This document shows, in pieces, positions 16,706-25,460 of a DNA stretch of 39,970 nt; the stretch's first letter is position 1, and each line of letters starts with the position of its first letter. Position numbers and translations under genes: made by a program. Source of the DNA: Paenibacillus sp. N3.4. Lineage in GTDB: Bacteria > Bacillota > Bacilli > Paenibacillales > NBRC-103111. The notes beneath the pieces are model-generated. The model was not told where the DNA came from. It saw nothing but the letters and a program-made list of their open reading frames with translations, and did no database searches. Location of the stretch: positions 1 through 39,970 of the forward strand of contig NZ_VRTT01000067.1 in NCBI RefSeq assembly GCF_008017805.1, written 5' to 3'.

Positions 16706-17350
16706 ATGAACATCCGAGAGCGGAAAATCGAGCTACGCAAAGAAATGGAACAGAAACGTTCCTCCCTTTTGGCTGCAGAACGCCAAGAGAACGAGCAGCG
16801 CATTCACGATAGAATGACGAGCCTTTGCTCTGAAAAGCTGCTTGATCCAGGTCAAGCGGACAATTCCATACCACCGACACTTATGAGTTACATGCCGTTT
16901 CGTTCTGAACCAGACGTCGCTCCACTTATGGAATGGTGCTGGGAGAAGGGGATTCGGGTGCTTGTGCCAAAGGTTGTAGCGGATACGAAAACCATGCATT
17001 TGCATATTGTTTCTGGCTATGAAGATTTGGAGAGCGGAGCTTGGGGCATAAGAGAACCGCGTAATCATGTGCCTATAGAGTCCGATTTGTCCACCATTTC
17101 GATGATTTTAGTACCTGGACTTGCTTTTGATATGGATTTTGGCAGACTGGGCTATGGGGGCGGATTTTACGATCGCTTCATGCAGTTATTTGCTGCGCGC
17201 GGGCTGAAGAGGCCCCTAGCGGTTGCGGCTGCTTTTGATAAGCAATTGATCCCTGCTGTCCCTTCATCCTGGCATGATTTTCGGGTGGACGGTATCGTTA
17301 CAGAGAGTAAAGTGGTTTTCAGAAACACAATTGTAGACAGAGGTGAGTGA
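16706..17350 (+). CDS. yqgN: 5-formyltetrahydrofolate cyclo-ligase
   Basis: The 214-residue protein begins NIRERKIELRKEMEQKR and contains YMPFRSEPDV, VPGLAFD and GRLGYGGGFYDRF, the nucleotide/folate-binding signature of the 5-FTHF cyclo-ligase family. It converts 5-formyl-THF to 5,10-methenyl-THF with ATP. Its last 8 bases overlap the moaC start, so folate recycling and molybdopterin synthesis genes are linked in one transcription unit here. Confidence 0.9.
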   Translation: MNIRERKIELRKEMEQKRSSLLAAERQENEQRIHDRMTSLCSEKLLDPGQADNSIPPTLMSYMPFRSEPDVAPLMEWCWEKGIRVLVPKVVADTKTMHLHIVSGYEDLESGAWGIREPRNHVPIESDLSTISMILVPGLAFDMDFGRLGYGGGFYDRFMQLFAARGLKRPLAVAAAFDKQLIPAVPSSWHDFRVDGIVTESKVVFRNTIVDRGE

Positions 17351-17840
17351 CCTGAGCGATTCCTCCCCATTGACTCATTTTAATGAACAGGGACGAGCAC
17401 GAATGGTAGACATTTCAGATAAAACGCAGACGAAGCGCACAGCTACAGCGCGTTCTACCTTACTCATGAGCAGTGAGACACTCGGCTTAATTAAGATGGG
17501 CAAGATGAAAAAAGGCGATGTTCTTGCCGTAGCCCAAGTGGCCGGCATTATGGCAGCCAAAAAAACGTCAGACTGGATTCCCATGTGTCACCCGATTGCT
17601 CTTACGGGAATTGATATTCAGTTTGCTGACAATGGCAACAATGAACTATACATAGAAGCAACTGTACGGACGACAGGTCCGACAGGCGTTGAGATGGAAG
17701 CTTTAACAGCTGTATCTGCAGCAGCGCTAACCGTCTACGACATGTGCAAAGCAGTAGAAAAAGATATGATCATTAGCTCCACTTTGCTTGTTCTCAAAAC
17801 AGGCGGTAAGAACGGGGATTTTCACAGACAAGATAGTTGA
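17343..17840 (+). CDS. moaC: cyclic pyranopterin monophosphate synthase accessory protein MoaC
   Basis: GTG start at 17343, overlapping yqgN by 8 bases. The 165-residue product has the MoaC hallmarks SDWIPMCHPIALTGI (residues ~76-90), TGPTGVEMEALTAVS and YDMCKAVEKDM. MoaC converts the 8-cyclo-GTP intermediate to cPMP in molybdopterin synthesis. moaA is not in the window. Confidence 0.93.
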   Translation: MSDLSDSSPLTHFNEQGRARMVDISDKTQTKRTATARSTLLMSSETLGLIKMGKMKKGDVLAVAQVAGIMAAKKTSDWIPMCHPIALTGIDIQFADNGNNELYIEATVRTTGPTGVEMEALTAVSAAALTVYDMCKAVEKDMIISSTLLVLKTGGKNGDFHRQDS

Positions 17841-17963
17841 CAGTGAAGCGTCTGAATCACACAACATACACAGCGGCTAAGATGCAACACATCAATGAAA
17901 GTTGGCGACCACTCTGTTTAGTGGGGTTATCTCATTCAGTTAACAAGGGAGAGGTGACAAAGG

Positions 17964-18455
17964 ATGCACTGGAAAGTTGCGATTTTGACAGCCAGTGACC
18001 GCGGTTACCGAGGAGAACGAGAAGACACCAGCGCTCAGGTAATCCGCGAGCTGATCGAAGAGGAGATTCAAGGCGAGATCATCGAGTATCGGGTCGTTCC
18101 GGACGAGATGGATGAAATTATGGCTTCATTAATAGAAATGACCGATTATTATCAGGCAGATCTTATTCTTACTACCGGCGGTACAGGACTAGCTCCGAGA
18201 GATGTGACTCCGGAAGCCACGCTTAATGTTATTGATCGGGTTGCGCCAGGATTTGCTGAGGCTATGCGGATGATTTCCATGCAAAAAACGCCAAAAGCCA
18301 TGCTGTCGCGAGCCGTATCCGGTATCCGCGGGCGCACGTTGATTATTAATTTGCCTGGCAGTCCAAAGGGAGTACAAGAGAATTTAATGGCGATTATTAA
18401 TCAGCTTCCGCATGCTCTTGGTATTCTCACAGGCAAAGAAGGTGACCATGGGTGA
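17964..18455 (+). CDS. moaB: MoaB/Mog-type molybdopterin adenylyltransferase
   Basis: ATG 17964 follows GGGAGAGGTGAC. The 163-residue MoCF-fold protein has ILTTGGTGLAPRDVTPEAT (molybdopterin-binding TTGGTG loop), ISGIRG-like AVSGIRGRTLIINLPGSPKG and the DRG segment near the start. It adenylylates molybdopterin before metal insertion. The 123 bases before it hold no gene. Its stop overlaps the next start (GTGA). Confidence 0.9.
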   Translation: MHWKVAILTASDRGYRGEREDTSAQVIRELIEEEIQGEIIEYRVVPDEMDEIMASLIEMTDYYQADLILTTGGTGLAPRDVTPEATLNVIDRVAPGFAEAMRMISMQKTPKAMLSRAVSGIRGRTLIINLPGSPKGVQENLMAIINQLPHALGILTGKEGDHG

Positions 18456-19465
18456 GCAGGCACGAATCTATGCTTCGAGAAGTGAAGGTAGAGGATGCAA
18501 TTGGCATGATTTTGCCGCATGATCTTACGCAGATCTTGCCCGGAGAGTTCAAAGGGCGCTTGTTCCGCAAAGGACATCAAGTGACTGAGGCTGACATTCC
18601 TGCTTTGCTTAGCATTGGTAAAGAGCATATATACGTGATGGAGCTGCAGCCAGGATATTTGCATGAGGATGAGGCAGCGCTGCGCATGGCACAGGCTGTT
18701 GCTGGAAATAACGTCTCACTCACGGAGCCGCATGAGGGCAAAGTGAACGTGAAGTCAACGATTCACGGTTTGGCGAAGGTGGACAAGATATTCATCGATC
18801 GTGTGAATGAGATCGATGAGGTCGTGCTGTCGACGATTCGCACTAATGTAGTGGTTCAGCCCGGCGCTTCGCTTATCGGAACGCGGGTCATCCCGCTGAT
18901 CGTTGACGAAGCTCGCGTTGAAGCGGTCGAGCGCCTAGCGGCTGCTCGTAAGGATGAGGGCTTCACCTTACTGGAGGTGAAGCCGTTTCGGAAGCTGCGC
19001 GTCGGCGTGATTACGACGGGCAGCGAGGTGTTTAAGGGCCGAATCAAGGACAAATTCGGCCCAGTGGTGAAGGAGAAGGTCGCGGAGCTCGGCTCCGAGG
19101 TTGTGGATCAACGCTACGTGTTGGATGACGGCGAAGCGATTGTTGGAGAGATCCACGCGCTGCTTGCGCAGGGTGTGGATCTGATTCTGGTCACGGGCGG
19201 GATGTCCGTGGACCCCGATGACCGCACGCCCGGCGCGATCAAGCAGGCCGGCGCCCGTATCGTCAGCTACGGCACGCCGATGCTGCCGGGCTCCATGCTC
19301 ATGATCGCTTACCTAGGCGATGTGCCGATTATGGGACTGCCGGGCTGCGTTATGCACGACCCGTACACGTCATTCGATGTCCTGCTGCCGCGCATTTGCG
19401 CAGGGGAGGAAATCGTTCGCAGCGACATCACGGAGATGGGTTATGGCGGTTTCTATCAGTGTTAG
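18452..19465 (+). CDS. molybdopterin-binding protein (MoeA/CinA-like MoCF domain)
   Basis: GTG start at 18452 overlapping moaB by 4 bases. 337 residues: an N-terminal ~160-residue region (EDAIGMILPHDLTQILPGEF) that differs from classic MoeA, then a MoCF domain from ~residue 175 with GVITTGSEVFKGRIKDKFGP, VTGGMSVDPDDRTPGAIKQ and LPGCVMHDPYTSFDVLLP. Family knowledge links such proteins to molybdopterin/molybdate handling. It is shorter than MoeA (about 400) and lacks the usual C-terminal domain IV, so it may be a dedicated binding or sensor protein rather than a molybdotransferase. Confidence 0.8.
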   Translation: MSRHESMLREVKVEDAIGMILPHDLTQILPGEFKGRLFRKGHQVTEADIPALLSIGKEHIYVMELQPGYLHEDEAALRMAQAVAGNNVSLTEPHEGKVNVKSTIHGLAKVDKIFIDRVNEIDEVVLSTIRTNVVVQPGASLIGTRVIPLIVDEARVEAVERLAAARKDEGFTLLEVKPFRKLRVGVITTGSEVFKGRIKDKFGPVVKEKVAELGSEVVDQRYVLDDGEAIVGEIHALLAQGVDLILVTGGMSVDPDDRTPGAIKQAGARIVSYGTPMLPGSMLMIAYLGDVPIMGLPGCVMHDPYTSFDVLLPRICAGEEIVRSDITEMGYGGFYQC

Positions 19466-19507
19466 ACGGTGCAAGGTTAATAAAAAGCGACTGAGACAGC
19501 TTCAAAA

Positions 19508-19570
19508 GCCATTTTTAAACGATATTGTTGTTTCCTTTACAACGATGATGTGAAAATGGCTGTTTTCTTC
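19508..19570 (+). terminator. terminator after the molybdopterin operon
   Basis: AGCCATTTT pairs with AAAATGGCT across a long loop that itself contains an inner hairpin, followed by a T-rich stretch (GTTTTCTTCTCT). It sits 40 bases after the stop and before tatA. Confidence 0.65.
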
Positions 19571-19635
19571 TCTCCCCGTTGTTCGTATGCAACGTAGAGG
19601 GGAGATGCAGTTGCTCAGAGTTGGAGATGAAGTGA

Positions 19636-20412
19636 ATGTTTCAAAATATCGGGTTCACCGAGCTCTTATTGATTGCGGTAGTCGCGCTCGTGCTCTTCGG
19701 GCCGCAGAAGCTCCCGGAAATCGGCCGTATTCTTGGTCGTACGCTGCGGGATTTTAAGAAAGGCGCACATGCTTTGCTCAACGATGAACCGCAAGCGCCT
19801 GCTGCACAAGCCACAGATGCGCAAGCTACAGCGGAAAAGACGACGCCTGAGCAGCCGGCAGCTGCAAAAGCCACAGCGGACAAATCAACGCCTGAGCAGC
19901 CTGCAGCTGCAAAAGCCACAGCGGACAAATCAACGCCTGAGCAGCCTGCAGCTGCAAAAGCCACAGCAGACAAATCAACGCATGAGCAGTTGGCAGATGC
20001 TCCGACATATGCAGCAAAGCCGCTAGTTCCTGCAAATTCTACGCTTCCTTCTGCAGTTGAGTTCGTGTCTGCTGGGGTAGGCGGATCCGTCACTTCAGTA
20101 GATGCTGAATCTGTGGGTAAAGTGGGGACTGCAGAATTATCTGCGACTTCAAATGAGGCGAACACAGCCGCGGCTGAAGTCTTAGTTGCAGCACATCAAG
20201 GCGTGCCCGCTGCTAAGAGCAAGGCGGCGGTCAAGTTCGTTACCTCTTCAGGCGAAGTCTACTTGGAAGCAACGGCAGCAGCGGATGCTGCAGCCAGTAC
20301 ATTTTCAGCTGCAACAGACAGAGCTACTCCGGTGGTATCGGTTTCCAAACCGGCTGCTTCCGCCGACATGTCTGCTGCTTCAGCTGGCCAGACAAGGCGT
20401 CTTCCGGACTAA
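19636..20412 (+). CDS. tatA: Sec-independent translocase subunit TatA with an unusually long repetitive tail
   Basis: Residues 1-50 are a normal TatA: a transmembrane helix with the FGPQKLPEIGR hinge, then an amphipathic helix. Where TatA normally ends within about 90 residues, this protein runs to 258. The extension is Ala/Thr/Pro-rich with three near-perfect 15-residue repeats (PEQPAAAKATADKST). No membrane segment or domain is recognisable in the tail. TatA oligomerises to make the folded-protein channel with TatC, encoded next. GGAGATGAAG precedes the start. Confidence 0.88.
   Translation: MFQNIGFTELLLIAVVALVLFGPQKLPEIGRILGRTLRDFKKGAHALLNDEPQAPAAQATDAQATAEKTTPEQPAAAKATADKSTPEQPAAAKATADKSTPEQPAAAKATADKSTHEQLADAPTYAAKPLVPANSTLPSAVEFVSAGVGGSVTSVDAESVGKVGTAELSATSNEANTAAAEVLVAAHQGVPAAKSKAAVKFVTSSGEVYLEATAAADAAASTFSAATDRATPVVSVSKPAASADMSAASAGQTRRLPD
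19843..19977 (+). repeat. tandem 45-bp repeat inside tatA, three copies
   Basis: Units at 19843-19887, 19888-19932 and 19933-19977 are almost identical, with a partial fourth from 19978 (ACGCATGAGCAG). The unit is a multiple of three and encodes 15 residues, so copy number can change without breaking the frame. Confidence 0.92.
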
Positions 20413-20485
20413 GCCGCCATATTTTCAATGAAATAAGAACTCGGATGTTACTTAGCATCGAATCAAGGGATCAGGTTGGTGAATT

Positions 20486-21244
20486 ATGACGACAAACGAA
20501 GAAATGTCACTCGTCGAGCACCTTGGCGAGCTTCGCAAACGAATACTTTGGATATTGGTCGTGTTGGTCATAGGCATGGTAGGCGGGCTTATTTGTGCCA
20601 AGCCGATCATCCGTTATCTCAAAAATATTCCGCCAGCCAGCGGAATTGGTTGGAATGTCTTTTCGCCTTGGGATGCCTTGCGACTGTATATGAATTTTGG
20701 ATTGGCCGTAGGAATCCTTATTACCTTGCCGGTTATCCTCTATCATATATGGGCTTTTGTTAAACCGGGTTTACGCGAGGTTGAGCAGAAGGCCTCTATC
20801 ATTTATATCCCTGCCGCATTTGTCCTTTTTTTATTGGGTCTATCCTTCGGTTACTGGGTTGTTTTTCCGATGGCTTTCTACTTCACCTCATCCATTAGCA
20901 AGAGTCTAGAAATTACGGAATTGTATGGTGCGGCGCAATATTTTACATTTATGTTCAATATCATTCTGCCTCTTGCCCTTGTTTTTGAGATGCCGATTGT
21001 GGTGATGTTTCTTACGAAAATCAGGCTTCTCAATCCGAAACGGCTCCATAAGTTCAGAAGATATGCTTATATGCTAATGGTTATTCTGGCAACCGTAATT
21101 ACGCCTCCCGACGCCATTTCAGCGATACTGGTTTCGGTGCCGCTTATTGTTTTATATGAAGTTAGTGTGTTTTTGTCAGGATTTATCTACCGTAAACAGC
21201 TAATGAAGGATGCAGAATGGGAGAAAGAGTTCGGCGCCAAATAA
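20486..21244 (+). CDS. tatC: Sec-independent translocase subunit TatC
   Basis: 252 residues with six hydrophobic segments. The N-terminus has the conserved SLVEHLGELRKRI signal-peptide recognition segment and a later FKPGLRE-like stretch appears as FVKPGLREVEQKA; PPDAISAILVSVPL is in the last periplasmic/TM part. TatC binds the twin-arginine signal. With tatA upstream this forms a minimal TatA-TatC system without TatB, typical of Firmicutes. No Tat substrate is adjacent. Confidence 0.95.
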   Translation: MTTNEEMSLVEHLGELRKRILWILVVLVIGMVGGLICAKPIIRYLKNIPPASGIGWNVFSPWDALRLYMNFGLAVGILITLPVILYHIWAFVKPGLREVEQKASIIYIPAAFVLFLLGLSFGYWVVFPMAFYFTSSISKSLEITELYGAAQYFTFMFNIILPLALVFEMPIVVMFLTKIRLLNPKRLHKFRRYAYMLMVILATVITPPDAISAILVSVPLIVLYEVSVFLSGFIYRKQLMKDAEWEKEFGAK

Positions 21245-21276
21245 AAAACAGTCTGCATAGGTGCAGGCTGTTTTTC
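21243..21276 (+). terminator. terminator after tatC
   Basis: AAAAACAGTCTGCA and TGCAGGCTGTTTTT form a hairpin with one mismatch and a 4-base loop, ending in a T-run. Confidence 0.85.
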
Positions 21277-21356
21277 TTTGGCTTTACCGAATATTTGTTT
21301 TTCATTTGGGTAGAATGAGGGGGGTGCCAAAAAGATTGTAAATTGTGTAAAAGGAC

Positions 21357-21385
21357 TTGCAAATTACAGGAAGAATGAGTATCAT
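21357..21385 (+). promoter_or_regulatory. groESL sigma-A promoter
   Basis: TTGCAA (21357-21362), 17-base spacer, TATCAT (21380-21385). The CIRCE operator lies 11 bases downstream of the -10, so it would overlap the transcription start. Confidence 0.75.
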
Positions 21386-21396
21386 AAGAAGTGTTG

Positions 21397-21423
21397 TTAG
21401 CACTAAACACATTCGAGTGCTAA
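21397..21423 (+). promoter_or_regulatory. CIRCE operator (HrcA binding site)
   Basis: TTAGCACTA - 9 bases - GAGTGCTAA: the consensus inverted repeat with one mismatch in the left arm. It places groESL under HrcA heat-shock repression. hrcA is not in the window. Confidence 0.95.
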
Positions 21424-21472
21424 TAATGCGAATCACACAAAACAAACCATTCCTAAAGGAGGCTATTTTTCC

Positions 21473-21754
21473 ATGATCAGACCGTTAGGTGATCGAGTAA
21501 TCATTGAAGCCGTTGCGAAAGAGGAGACAACAGCAAGCGGCATCGTGCTGCCAGATACAGCTAAAGAAAAACCGCAAGAAGGTAAAGTTGTAGCCGTTGG
21601 CGCTGGCGCGTTGAAAGATGGCGTACGTGTTCCGCTTGAAGTAAGCGAAGGCGACCGCATCATTTTCTCCAAATACGCTGGAACTGAAGTGAAATACGAA
21701 GGCCGCGAACTGTTGATCTTGCGCGAAAGCGACATTCTCGCTGTATTAGCCTAA
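21473..21754 (+). CDS. groES: co-chaperonin GroES
   Basis: 93 residues, starting MIRPLGDRVIIEAVAKEE, with the mobile-loop segment TASGIVLPDTAKEKPQEGKV and the C-terminal ELLILRESDILAVL. Strong AAGGAGG ribosome site. Caps GroEL; first gene of the CIRCE-controlled operon with groL 97 bases downstream. Confidence 0.97.
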   Translation: MIRPLGDRVIIEAVAKEETTASGIVLPDTAKEKPQEGKVVAVGAGALKDGVRVPLEVSEGDRIIFSKYAGTEVKYEGRELLILRESDILAVLA

Positions 21755-21850
21755 TTTAGCAGGATATAGATCGACGTCACATATACTTAGTTTTATCCGT
21801 TTTCCCTACTTACTATGTACATGTTCTAAATTAGAGGAGGTTTCCTATTC

Positions 21851-23479
21851 ATGGCAAAAGAAATTAAATTCAGTGAAGACGCTCGCCGCGCGATGCTTCG
21901 TGGGGTAGACGCTCTAGCTAACGCTGTTAAAGTAACCCTCGGTCCTAAAGGCCGTAACGTTGTACTTGAGAAAAAATTCGGCAGCCCGTTGATCACGAAT
22001 GACGGTGTAACGATCGCGAAAGAAATCGAGCTTGAAGATGCTTTCGAAAACATGGGAGCTCAATTGGTTAAAGAAGTTGCTACTAAAACCAACGATGTAG
22101 CTGGTGATGGTACAACTACAGCAACTGTTCTGGCTCAAGCGATGATTCGCGAAGGTCTGAAAAACGTAACTGCTGGCGCTAACCCAATGGTTATCCGCAA
22201 AGGTATCGAGAAAGCTGTTAGAGCGGCTGTTGAAGAGCTGCAAGCTATCGCGAAACCAATCGAAGGCAAACAATCCATCGCACAAGTAGCTGCTATCTCC
22301 GCTGCTGATGATGAAGTTGGCCAATTGATTGCTGAAGCTATGGAAAAAGTAGGAAAAGACGGTGTTATCACTGTTGAAGAATCCAAAGGATTCCTTACTG
22401 AGCTTGAAGTTGTAGAAGGCATGCAATTCGACCGTGGTTACACGTCCCCATACATGATCACTGACACGGATAAAATGGAAGCTGTCCTTGACAATCCTTA
22501 CATCCTGATCACTGACAAAAAAATCTCGAACATCCAAGAAATCTTGCCTGTTCTTGAAAAAGTGGTTCAATCCGGTAAACAACTTCTGATCATTGCTGAA
22601 GATGTTGAAGGCGAAGCACAAGCAACTCTAGTTGTAAACAGACTTCGTGGCACATTCACTTGCGTAGCTGTTAAAGCTCCAGGTTTCGGCGACCGTCGTA
22701 AAGCTATGCTGGGCGATATCGCTGCTTTAACTGGTGGCCAAGTGATTACAGAAGAGCTTGGATTGGATCTGAAATCCACGCGTCCTGAACAACTGGGTAG
22801 CGCGCGTCAAATCCGCGTTACAAAAGAAAACACCATCATTGTTGATGGTGCTGGCGACAAGAAAGACATTGCTGCACGCGTTACACAAATTCGCGCACAA
22901 TTGGAAGAAACAACTTCCGATTTCGATAAAGAAAAATTGCAAGAGCGTTTGGCTAAACTTTCTGGCGGCGTAGCTGTTATCAAAGTTGGCGCAGCAACTG
23001 AAACTGAGCTGAAAGAGCGCAAACTTCGCATTGAAGATGCTCTGAACGCAACTCGCGCAGCTGTTGAAGAAGGTATCGTTTCCGGTGGTGGTACTGCCCT
23101 CGTGAACGTATACAACGCAGTAGCTAAAGTAGTAGCTGTTGGCGACGAGCAAACAGGCGTTAACATCATCCTGCGCTCCCTAGAAGAGCCAGTTCGCACA
23201 ATCGCAGCTAACGCTGGTCAAGAAGGCTCCGTAATCGTTGAGCGCCTCAAGAACGAAAAAGTAGGCATCGGCTACAACGCAGCAACAGGCCAATGGGTGA
23301 ACATGTTCGAAGCGGGTATCGTTGACCCTGCTAAAGTAACACGCTCCGCGCTGCAAAACGCAGCATCCGTAGCGGCTATGTTCTTGACTACGGAAGCGGT
23401 TATCGCTGACAAACCGGAAAAAGACAAACCAGGCATGCCTGATATGGGCGGCATGGGTGGAATGGGCGGCATGATGTGA
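21851..23479 (+). CDS. groL: chaperonin GroEL
   Basis: 542 residues, starting AKEIKFSEDARRAMLRGVD, with the ATP-binding TLGPKGRNVVLEKKFG and NDVAGDGTTTATVLAQAM segments and a GGM-repeat tail (GGMGGMGGMM). AGAGGAGG ribosome site. Full length and intact; barrel-forming ATP-driven folding chamber in the cytoplasm. Confidence 0.98.
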   Translation: MAKEIKFSEDARRAMLRGVDALANAVKVTLGPKGRNVVLEKKFGSPLITNDGVTIAKEIELEDAFENMGAQLVKEVATKTNDVAGDGTTTATVLAQAMIREGLKNVTAGANPMVIRKGIEKAVRAAVEELQAIAKPIEGKQSIAQVAAISAADDEVGQLIAEAMEKVGKDGVITVEESKGFLTELEVVEGMQFDRGYTSPYMITDTDKMEAVLDNPYILITDKKISNIQEILPVLEKVVQSGKQLLIIAEDVEGEAQATLVVNRLRGTFTCVAVKAPGFGDRRKAMLGDIAALTGGQVITEELGLDLKSTRPEQLGSARQIRVTKENTIIVDGAGDKKDIAARVTQIRAQLEETTSDFDKEKLQERLAKLSGGVAVIKVGAATETELKERKLRIEDALNATRAAVEEGIVSGGGTALVNVYNAVAKVVAVGDEQTGVNIILRSLEEPVRTIAANAGQEGSVIVERLKNEKVGIGYNAATGQWVNMFEAGIVDPAKVTRSALQNAASVAAMFLTTEAVIADKPEKDKPGMPDMGGMGGMGGMM

Positions 23480-23646
23480 TGAAATCATTATCGAAGTAAT
23501 TCGATGATGAGCGACCGCGCATAAGCGGTAGATTTCATCGCCGATGGAGCAGAATAGCGCTCCATGCGGTAATCAGGCTGAGAAGTCTGTAGCATCAAGG
23601 GTTTCCTTGAGAGGAAACGCTGCTTGACCACATAGTGCAAAAATAA
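23480..23646 (+). other. run of four hairpins downstream of groL, possible structured RNA
   Basis: Inverted repeats follow one another: 23485-23495/23500-23510 (one mismatch), 23514-23518/23525-23529, ATGGAGC 23544-23550/GCTCCAT 23559-23565, and GTTTCCT/AGGAAAC inside 23601-23618, flanked by TCAAG/CTTGA (23595-23599 and 23624-23628). No reading frame with a ribosome site is visible. It could be a processed 3' UTR, a small RNA or a decayed repeat. I do not recognise a known riboswitch. Confidence 0.4.
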
Positions 23647-23695
23647 GAGACCTTTCAAGAGTTCATTGAACTTTTGGGAGGTCTCTCATTATTTT
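23647..23695 (+). terminator. groESL operon terminator
   Basis: A long hairpin: AGAGACCT pairs with AGGTCTCT, with an inner GAGTTC/GAACTT-like pairing, followed by CATTATTTTT. Confidence 0.8.
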
Positions 23696-23803
23696 TGATA
23701 ATCAAGTTATCGGAACTGGAGTTCTATTTAGAATAAAACTATAATTCCTTAAAAGACTTGTTCTAACAGCAAGTCTTTTTAATCATGCACAGGTGGGTAT
23801 GAT

Positions 23804-24781
23804 TCAATCTAATTCTTGATCTAAAACAGGTTTTACTAAGCGACGTACTTCATCTGTTGACGTGGTATCCATTAATTGGTTTCTTAGTTCTCCTGCGCCT
23901 CTAAATCCACGAACATAGATTTTGAGAAAGCGAAGAAGTGGTTTAAATGAACGTGGCAGGGTTTCTTTTGAATACTTATCGTGAAGATCCAAATGTAAAA
24001 GAAGTAAATTGAGAAACTCCTTCGCGCTATGTTCTTTAGGTTCTTTTTCAAAAGCAAATGGATTGGTGAAAATGCCGCGGCCAATCATGACACCATCAAC
24101 GCCGTATTGTTCTACTAATTTTAATCCTGTTGCGCGGTCAGAAATATCTCCATTAATGGTTAACAACGTATTTGGAGCAATTTCATCGCGTAATTTTTTT
24201 ATTTCAGGGATTAGTTCCCAGTGTGCATCTACTTTACTCATCTCTTTTTTTGTACGAAGGTGAATGGAAAGATTCGCAATATCTTGTTTCAATATATGTC
24301 CTAACCAATCGCGCCACTCGTTAATATCATGGTAACCCAATCTTGTTTTAACACTAACCGGCAATCCACCTGCTTTTGCTGCTTGAATAATATCTGCTGC
24401 AACTTCAGGATGTTGTATTAATCCAGCACCTTTTCCATTGGATGCGACGTTTTGTACTGGGCATCCCATGTTCAAATCGATACCACGAAAACCAAGTTTT
24501 TTCATATCAATACTCATCTGTTCAAAAAATGCAGGTTTATTGCCCCAAATATGAGCGACAATCGGTTGTTCATCTTCTGTGAACGTTAATCGACCACGTA
24601 AACTGTCTTTTCCTACAGGGTGACAATAACTTTCTGTATTTGTGAATTCTGTGAAAAATACGTCGGGTTTTGCAGCTTCACTAATGACGTGACGAAATAC
24701 AACATCTGTGACATCTTCCATTGGAGCTAATATAAAAAACGGCTTTGGTAAATCAAGCCAAAAATTTTGTTCGTTACTGAT
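23804..24781 (-). CDS. dus: tRNA-dihydrouridine synthase family protein, unusual start
   Basis: From FWLDLPKPFFILAPMEDVTD onward this is a typical Dus TIM-barrel: APMEDVTD, the LNMGCPVQNVASNGKGAGL segment with the active-site cysteine, SVKTRLGY, and INGDISD/GVMIGRG FMN-binding parts. It reduces uridine to dihydrouridine in tRNA. GGAGGAG is followed by ATAAT and then ATC AGT AAC GAA (24781 downward), exactly where an ATG is expected; the frame is open further to an ATG-like start at 24907, but those 42 residues do not look like Dus. Either a non-standard AUC start, an upstream start at 24844 (ATG), or an ATG lost by mutation or error. AT-richer than groESL. Confidence 0.85.
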   Translation of the reverse strand: MSNEQNFWLDLPKPFFILAPMEDVTDVVFRHVISEAAKPDVFFTEFTNTESYCHPVGKDSLRGRLTFTEDEQPIVAHIWGNKPAFFEQMSIDMKKLGFRGIDLNMGCPVQNVASNGKGAGLIQHPEVAADIIQAAKAGGLPVSVKTRLGYHDINEWRDWLGHILKQDIANLSIHLRTKKEMSKVDAHWELIPEIKKLRDEIAPNTLLTINGDISDRATGLKLVEQYGVDGVMIGRGIFTNPFAFEKEPKEHSAKEFLNLLLLHLDLHDKYSKETLPRSFKPLLRFLKIYVRGFRGAGELRNQLMDTTSTDEVRRLVKPVLDQELD

Positions 24782-25039
24782 ATTATCTCCTCCTGTTGCA
24801 ACATATAAAAAACGATATAAGCTATAGCAAAGTCCTTTACCCATCGTACATAATATCATTTTTTTTCGTTTGATGCACAGAATCAATTGTGTGAGCGACA
24901 GACACATATTTGGTGTCTGTCACCCATCACACATCCAACTTGATGTTGTTGAATTTGTATGAAGTTCATGTTCGTTCTGCCCCATTTTCGTTATAATGAT
25001 AAGGTATATCTGTTTTGAAGAGGTACAGAAGCATTGTGG

Positions 25040-25295
25040 GAATAATCCTTCAATACATGAATGGTTGCCGTAAAGTATGGATTCTCATCACAAGAGGCGT
25101 TTACACGAGCATTCAACAAGGCTTTTCAGCTCACCCCTGCAGCCTACCAAAAAGCTCTCCGACCTATTCCTTTGGCTATTCGTCAGGAGGTAATCTCGCC
25201 TTATCATTATTTGATCAAGGAGCGAGATAAGATGAATAAGGTACATTTACAACCGGCAGAGATCAAAGTCGAGTTCATTCCGGCGCTTTTATGAG
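25040..25295 (+). pseudogene. AraC-family regulator remnant
   Basis: The frame VAVKYGFSSQEAFTRAFNKA then FQLTPAAYQKA is the second helix-turn-helix of an AraC-type DNA-binding domain. It is followed by a linker and the beginning of what resembles a GyrI-like effector domain (KVHLQPAEIKVEFIPALL), then a stop. The first helix-turn-helix and most of the effector domain are missing. A TATAAT at 24992-24997 may be the old promoter. Not functional as it stands. Confidence 0.6.
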
Positions 25296-25460
25296 GACAG
25301 TTGAGGAGGTACCATGGAACTTTGACCCTCAAGGCATGGGATACAAATGAATTGAAGTTAATTGTAAACAGTGTTACTCTAACAACGGTAAACTCAACAT
25401 CTATGTTTTGCAATACATCTAATAATAGTCACTATTTTAGTTATAAAGAAAGGTAATACT

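Noticed and set aside
17841..17963. possible molybdenum cofactor riboswitch before moaB
   Set aside because: Too short and without the conserved multi-helix layout; only a small imperfect hairpin is visible.
19843..19977. possible CRISPR-like array
   Set aside because: Units are contiguous with no spacers and lie in frame inside tatA.
19641..20165. 174-residue minus-strand frame with internal repeats
   Set aside because: Antisense of the tatA repeats; its repeats simply mirror the 45-bp units.
21914..22621. 235-residue minus-strand frame antisense to groL
   Set aside because: A well-known artefact of groL codon usage; no ribosome site or promoter.
22727..23488. several long minus-strand frames antisense to groL
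   Set aside because: Same codon-bias artefact; groL on the plus strand is complete.
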